Assembly: GCA_023387635.1 (NCBI GenBank)
Contig: JAEWHU010000274.1
Coordinates: forward strand, 1 to 8,305
Origin: Bacillota bacterium
Lineage (GTDB): Bacteria; Bacillota; Clostridia; Lachnospirales; Lachnospiraceae
Reading direction: 5' to 3'
Length of the DNA: 8,305 nt
Shown: positions 5,786 through 8,305 of the stretch, one piece after another
Layout of the letters: each line of letters opens with the position of its first letter
How positions within the stretch are numbered: the first letter of the stretch is position 1
The notes under the pieces: model-generated
The model's database searches: none
The model's input: the letters and a program-made list of their open reading frames with translations, nothing else
Told to the model about the DNA's origin: nothing
Program-made: the position numbers and the translations under genes

Positions 5786-7747
5786 TTACATATCCCAACA
5801 CTCCCCAGCTAATCCTTCTATAATTGATGCACTTGCCCATGGCATTAAGCAAAACCAAGTGCTGGCTATAGAACCATCACTATATTTTTGAGATAACAGG
5901 CCTTCACTGTGACAAAATCGTTCAGACATCCATCCTTTTTTCCCATAGTCATATTCCTTATCAAACATATTGTAAGACTGGCAACCCCATCCAATTGTAT
6001 CCATCATACGATCTTTAATATAGGTATCATTGGTATGAACCACATAATAGTTTAACTCATCCACCAAATTGCTAGACATTGGATGTATATGGGGATTTGC
6101 AATGGAGGTTACGCTACCACCACAGCTTGACCAACCAATGCGACTAAGAGGCGGAACCTTAACTGGTGAATTGTAACAGAACTTAAATGTTAATTCGTAG
6201 CAGATAGCGTCTCTCATGTGCTCCAAATATACTTTATCACCTGTTATCTGATGTAAGTATTTAACTGCTTTGATATAAGCTAACACTCCCTCTGAGTCTA
6301 TAGCTTTATCTGTATCAAGCGGGCCTCCGTAACATTCCATATTCTTAATAAATGCATCATAATAGTATCTTTCACTTTTTTTCATTCCATCTATATATGT
6401 CCTATCTCCCGTAAGGTAGGAATAATAAGATATGGCCGCCATACACCAAGAACTACTTAAGGCATCGTATTCTATACCCGCACCCGATTTTGATGATAAT
6501 ATAAATGGATACTCATAATCTGTATTCTTTGTCTTCTCAATTTTCTCAAGCACACCTATAACAAATTTTAACCACTCCTCATGTATGCAATTGGCATAGG
6601 TCTTTTCATACTCGTAAGCCTTTAATATAAAATACATAGTCTGACCGATTAAATAAGAACTATGTCCCGGTACATGCATCCCATCGTACCACCATCCTTT
6701 ATGACTCCATACACCCTGTTCAAAAAATTCATATGTCAAACCAGTAGCAGGATTTATGGAATTTTCCACAATATTTGAAATACAAGACAAGGCCTGTTCA
6801 CGCATATTCTCATTGTTAAGCCTTAAGGCAGCCATTAGCATTGGTGTGGCTACAGACATGCCGTTTGTCCAAGCAATAGATATAATTTTATTATAGCGGT
6901 AACTGCCATCCTCTTCTTCAAATACCTGGCCACTATAACAACGATCCTCTGTTAACCAGGCGTCTTCACTAACAGCTTTAGCCAAATCGGCAACTGCTGT
7001 TTTTATACTACTTACCTCTCTAGGACTTTGATGATAATCATAATAAACCTCCTGAATAGCTTGATTAATGTCTACTTCTTTGGTGGCTTCGTATTCATAC
7101 AAATCCATATAGAATTCTATGGTTTCCCCCGCCTCTATGGTAAAACAATTTTCATTTAATGGAGCCCTTTCTCTAACATCATGGGACTTTACAAATAAAA
7201 GAGGAGCATTTTCATAACCAAGTGTATATCCTACCGTTCCTTTTGCTAATGAGCAGGTAAATCCGCTATATTGATAAAAATCTCCATCCGTATGAGGCTT
7301 CCACTGTTGTTTAACTCCATGTTTTTTAATAAAATACGGACTAGTTGAAAACCCATATATTTTACCAGTATCATAAACGAGGGCAACCGGATGGGATAAT
7401 CGGTCACTTCTTACCATCCACCATGGAGAGGACGGGCGGTTCATCTGTTCTCTAAGTCTTGGAAATTCATTAGGAACATTTTGCGGAGTTTCACCACGGT
7501 TTCTTCCATACATAAAGGCAGGTAAAAAATAACGAGGATTTACCTTTAGAAACGGTACTTCTACATGAATTACTCCTGACCATGCAGTAACGTTCGTATT
7601 TGAGATCTTTATTTTTGTATGATAAGGATTTTTAGCACTTCCGTTTCCTCCCTCATTTTCAGTTGTTACTTCTAAGCCATGTTCTTGTATAGCTAGATAA
7701 TCTGTATTATCCTGCTCTTTACTCCTTGCGGACATTATTAATTTCAT
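5786..7747 (-). CDS. Putative six-hairpin (alpha/alpha)6 glycosidase-like protein, family not identified
   Basis: 653 residues; ATG at 7747, six bases after GGAGG (7754-7758). The first 230 or so residues are rich in predicted beta-strand (for example NPYHTKIKISNTNVTAWSG, then GFSTSPYFIKK), consistent with a beta-sandwich. From about 240 the protein is helical with repeated Trp/Tyr-rich hairpins, as in (alpha/alpha)6-toroid enzymes such as unsaturated glucuronyl hydrolases, rhamnosidases and related lyases. The most distinctive blocks are GWWYDGMHVPGHSSYLIGQ (351-369), GGPLDTDKAIDSEG (474-487), GWSSCGGSVTSIANPHIHPM (538-557) and SERFCHSEG (608-616); their Asp, Glu and His are candidate catalytic residues. 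With no signal peptide it should be cytoplasmic. It follows a solute-binding protein gene, as expected for an enzyme acting on an imported sugar. The fold is inferred by eye, and no family name is claimed. Confidence 0.65.
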   Translation of the reverse strand: MKLIMSARSKEQDNTDYLAIQEHGLEVTTENEGGNGSAKNPYHTKIKISNTNVTAWSGVIHVEVPFLKVNPRYFLPAFMYGRNRGETPQNVPNEFPRLREQMNRPSSPWWMVRSDRLSHPVALVYDTGKIYGFSTSPYFIKKHGVKQQWKPHTDGDFYQYSGFTCSLAKGTVGYTLGYENAPLLFVKSHDVRERAPLNENCFTIEAGETIEFYMDLYEYEATKEVDINQAIQEVYYDYHQSPREVSSIKTAVADLAKAVSEDAWLTEDRCYSGQVFEEEDGSYRYNKIISIAWTNGMSVATPMLMAALRLNNENMREQALSCISNIVENSINPATGLTYEFFEQGVWSHKGWWYDGMHVPGHSSYLIGQTMYFILKAYEYEKTYANCIHEEWLKFVIGVLEKIEKTKNTDYEYPFILSSKSGAGIEYDALSSSWCMAAISYYSYLTGDRTYIDGMKKSERYYYDAFIKNMECYGGPLDTDKAIDSEGVLAYIKAVKYLHQITGDKVYLEHMRDAICYELTFKFCYNSPVKVPPLSRIGWSSCGGSVTSIANPHIHPMSSNLVDELNYYVVHTNDTYIKDRMMDTIGWGCQSYNMFDKEYDYGKKGWMSERFCHSEGLLSQKYSDGSIASTWFCLMPWASASIIEGLAGECWDM

Positions 7748-7867
7748 CTTTTACCTCCAAACTATTTTAGTCCAACCTAATTAATATCAACTCTGCTTCT
7801 CCAAAATATACCGGGTGATAAGTATCCCATTCGTTTGGCTCATTCTATTGTATTTTTTTATCTACTT

Positions 7868-7902
7868 AAAAAACAGGGAAAATAAAAGTTTCCCTGTTTT
7901 TT
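7868..7902 (-). terminator. Strong intrinsic terminator after the solute-binding protein gene
   Basis: AAAAAACAGGGAAA (7868-7881) and TTTCCCTGTTTTTT (7889-7902) are perfect 14-bp inverted repeats around a 7-base loop. Read leftward, the stem core CAGGGAAA/TTTCCCTG is followed by a run of six Ts; the symmetry would let it work in both directions. It lies about 50 bases past the solute-binding protein stop and suggests that the glycosidase gene has its own promoter in 7759-7867, which I could not identify with confidence. Confidence 0.88.
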
Positions 7903-7952
7903 AATTTATAACTTACATAAAATGTTTTTCTGGTTAATACATGTAGAATAAA

Positions 7953-8305
7953 TTAATTGTTTCCTAGATTATAAAACTCAGTACGTTCTTTAATAATTTC
8001 ATCATAACCGACATTTTTTAATTTGTCCTTAAATTCTTGTAAGTTTGCATCAAATTTATCTGGAGTACAGGTAACAATCTTTACAAAATAACTTTCTCTA
8101 ATTATACTGATTTCTGTATTCTTATCTGTAAATGTAGGTGCAGTAAAGGTTGGGTCATTTCTAAAGATTCCTATCATTGCATTCTTATAATTATCTAGTA
8201 CATATTGTTCGTATCCTGGCGATTCTTTAGAAGTTGCTGCAGCGAAATCTTCAGGAGTTTTATAGTATCCTTGATTTCCGATTAAGAACAGATCATGTCT
8301 TGTCC
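7953..8305 (-). CDS. Extracellular solute-binding protein of an ABC sugar transporter, C-terminal fragment
   Basis: Open in frame from the right edge to a TAA at 7953, about 117 residues; the start and the lipoprotein signal are outside the window. It reads TRHDLFLIGNQGYYKTPEDF at the edge and ends KDKLKNVGYDEIIKERTEFYN. The closing pattern of an amphipathic helix with K-x-x-G-x-D-E-I-I-x-E-R is typical of the large lipoprotein solute-binding proteins (LplA/YtcQ-like) that feed oligosaccharides to ABC permeases. An internal ATG at 8177 is not a start: the frame is open through it and it has no ribosome binding site. The gene is closed by the terminator at 7868-7902. The substrate cannot be told from this fragment. 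Confidence 0.7.
   Translation of the reverse strand, partial: TRHDLFLIGNQGYYKTPEDFAAATSKESPGYEQYVLDNYKNAMIGIFRNDPTFTAPTFTDKNTEISIIRESYFVKIVTCTPDKFDANLQEFKDKLKNVGYDEIIKERTEFYNLGNN

Noticed and set aside
5909..5917. TCACTGTGA as a further TetR operator
   Set aside because: It lies inside the glycosidase coding region, lacks the 4-bp spacer and is far from any promoter.
7764..7790. TTGATA and TAAAAT as a promoter for the glycosidase gene
   Set aside because: The spacer is only 15 bp, and the start of transcription would fall in the ribosome binding site.
1..8305. Defence system, CRISPR array, toxin-antitoxin pair, tRNA or rRNA
   Set aside because: No spaced repeats, no cognate domains and no RNA-gene signatures were seen on either strand.

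Overview
The window is low-GC DNA in which every recognisable gene lies on the minus strand. Strong AGGAGG-type ribosome binding sites, sigma-A-like promoters and the gene content (a DUF6273-type remnant, a large serine recombinase relic, carbohydrate genes) point to a Clostridia member of the Firmicutes, probably Lachnospiraceae-like. That placement is inference; no rRNA or marker gene is present.

Reading in the direction of transcription (right to left): the right edge holds the C-terminal end of a probable ABC-transporter sugar-binding protein (7953-8305). A textbook intrinsic terminator follows (7868-7902), then a 653-residue cytoplasmic protein that looks like a six-hairpin glycosidase of no family I can name (5786-7747). 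Next is a wrecked serine recombinase gene in five frame-shifted pieces (5116-5658). A flavin split-barrel oxidoreductase-like gene (4516-5007) follows, with a promoter embedded in a 46-bp near-perfect dyad. An 80-bp scar keeps both the start and the end of a DUF6273-type gene (4422-4501). Then come a GNAT acetyltransferase fused to a multi-pass membrane domain (3348-4394), a hairpin terminator, and a small membrane protein of unknown function (2554-3138).

The left part is a compact carbohydrate-regulation unit: a TetR-family regulator (1586-2245) followed by a glycoside hydrolase family 2 enzyme that runs off the left edge (1-1478). A shared inverted repeat, TCAC-N4-GTGACAT, sits at the predicted transcription start of both genes. 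This suggests that the TetR protein represses itself and the GH2 gene, and is released by a sugar-derived or aglycone ligand.

Two glycosidase genes and a solute-binding protein suggest import and cytoplasmic breakdown of an oligosaccharide or glycoside. The roughly 3.5 kb between the two glycosidase genes carries unrelated accessory genes and decayed remnants, so the two halves may not be one functional locus. I saw no CRISPR array, rRNA, tRNA or intact mobile element.
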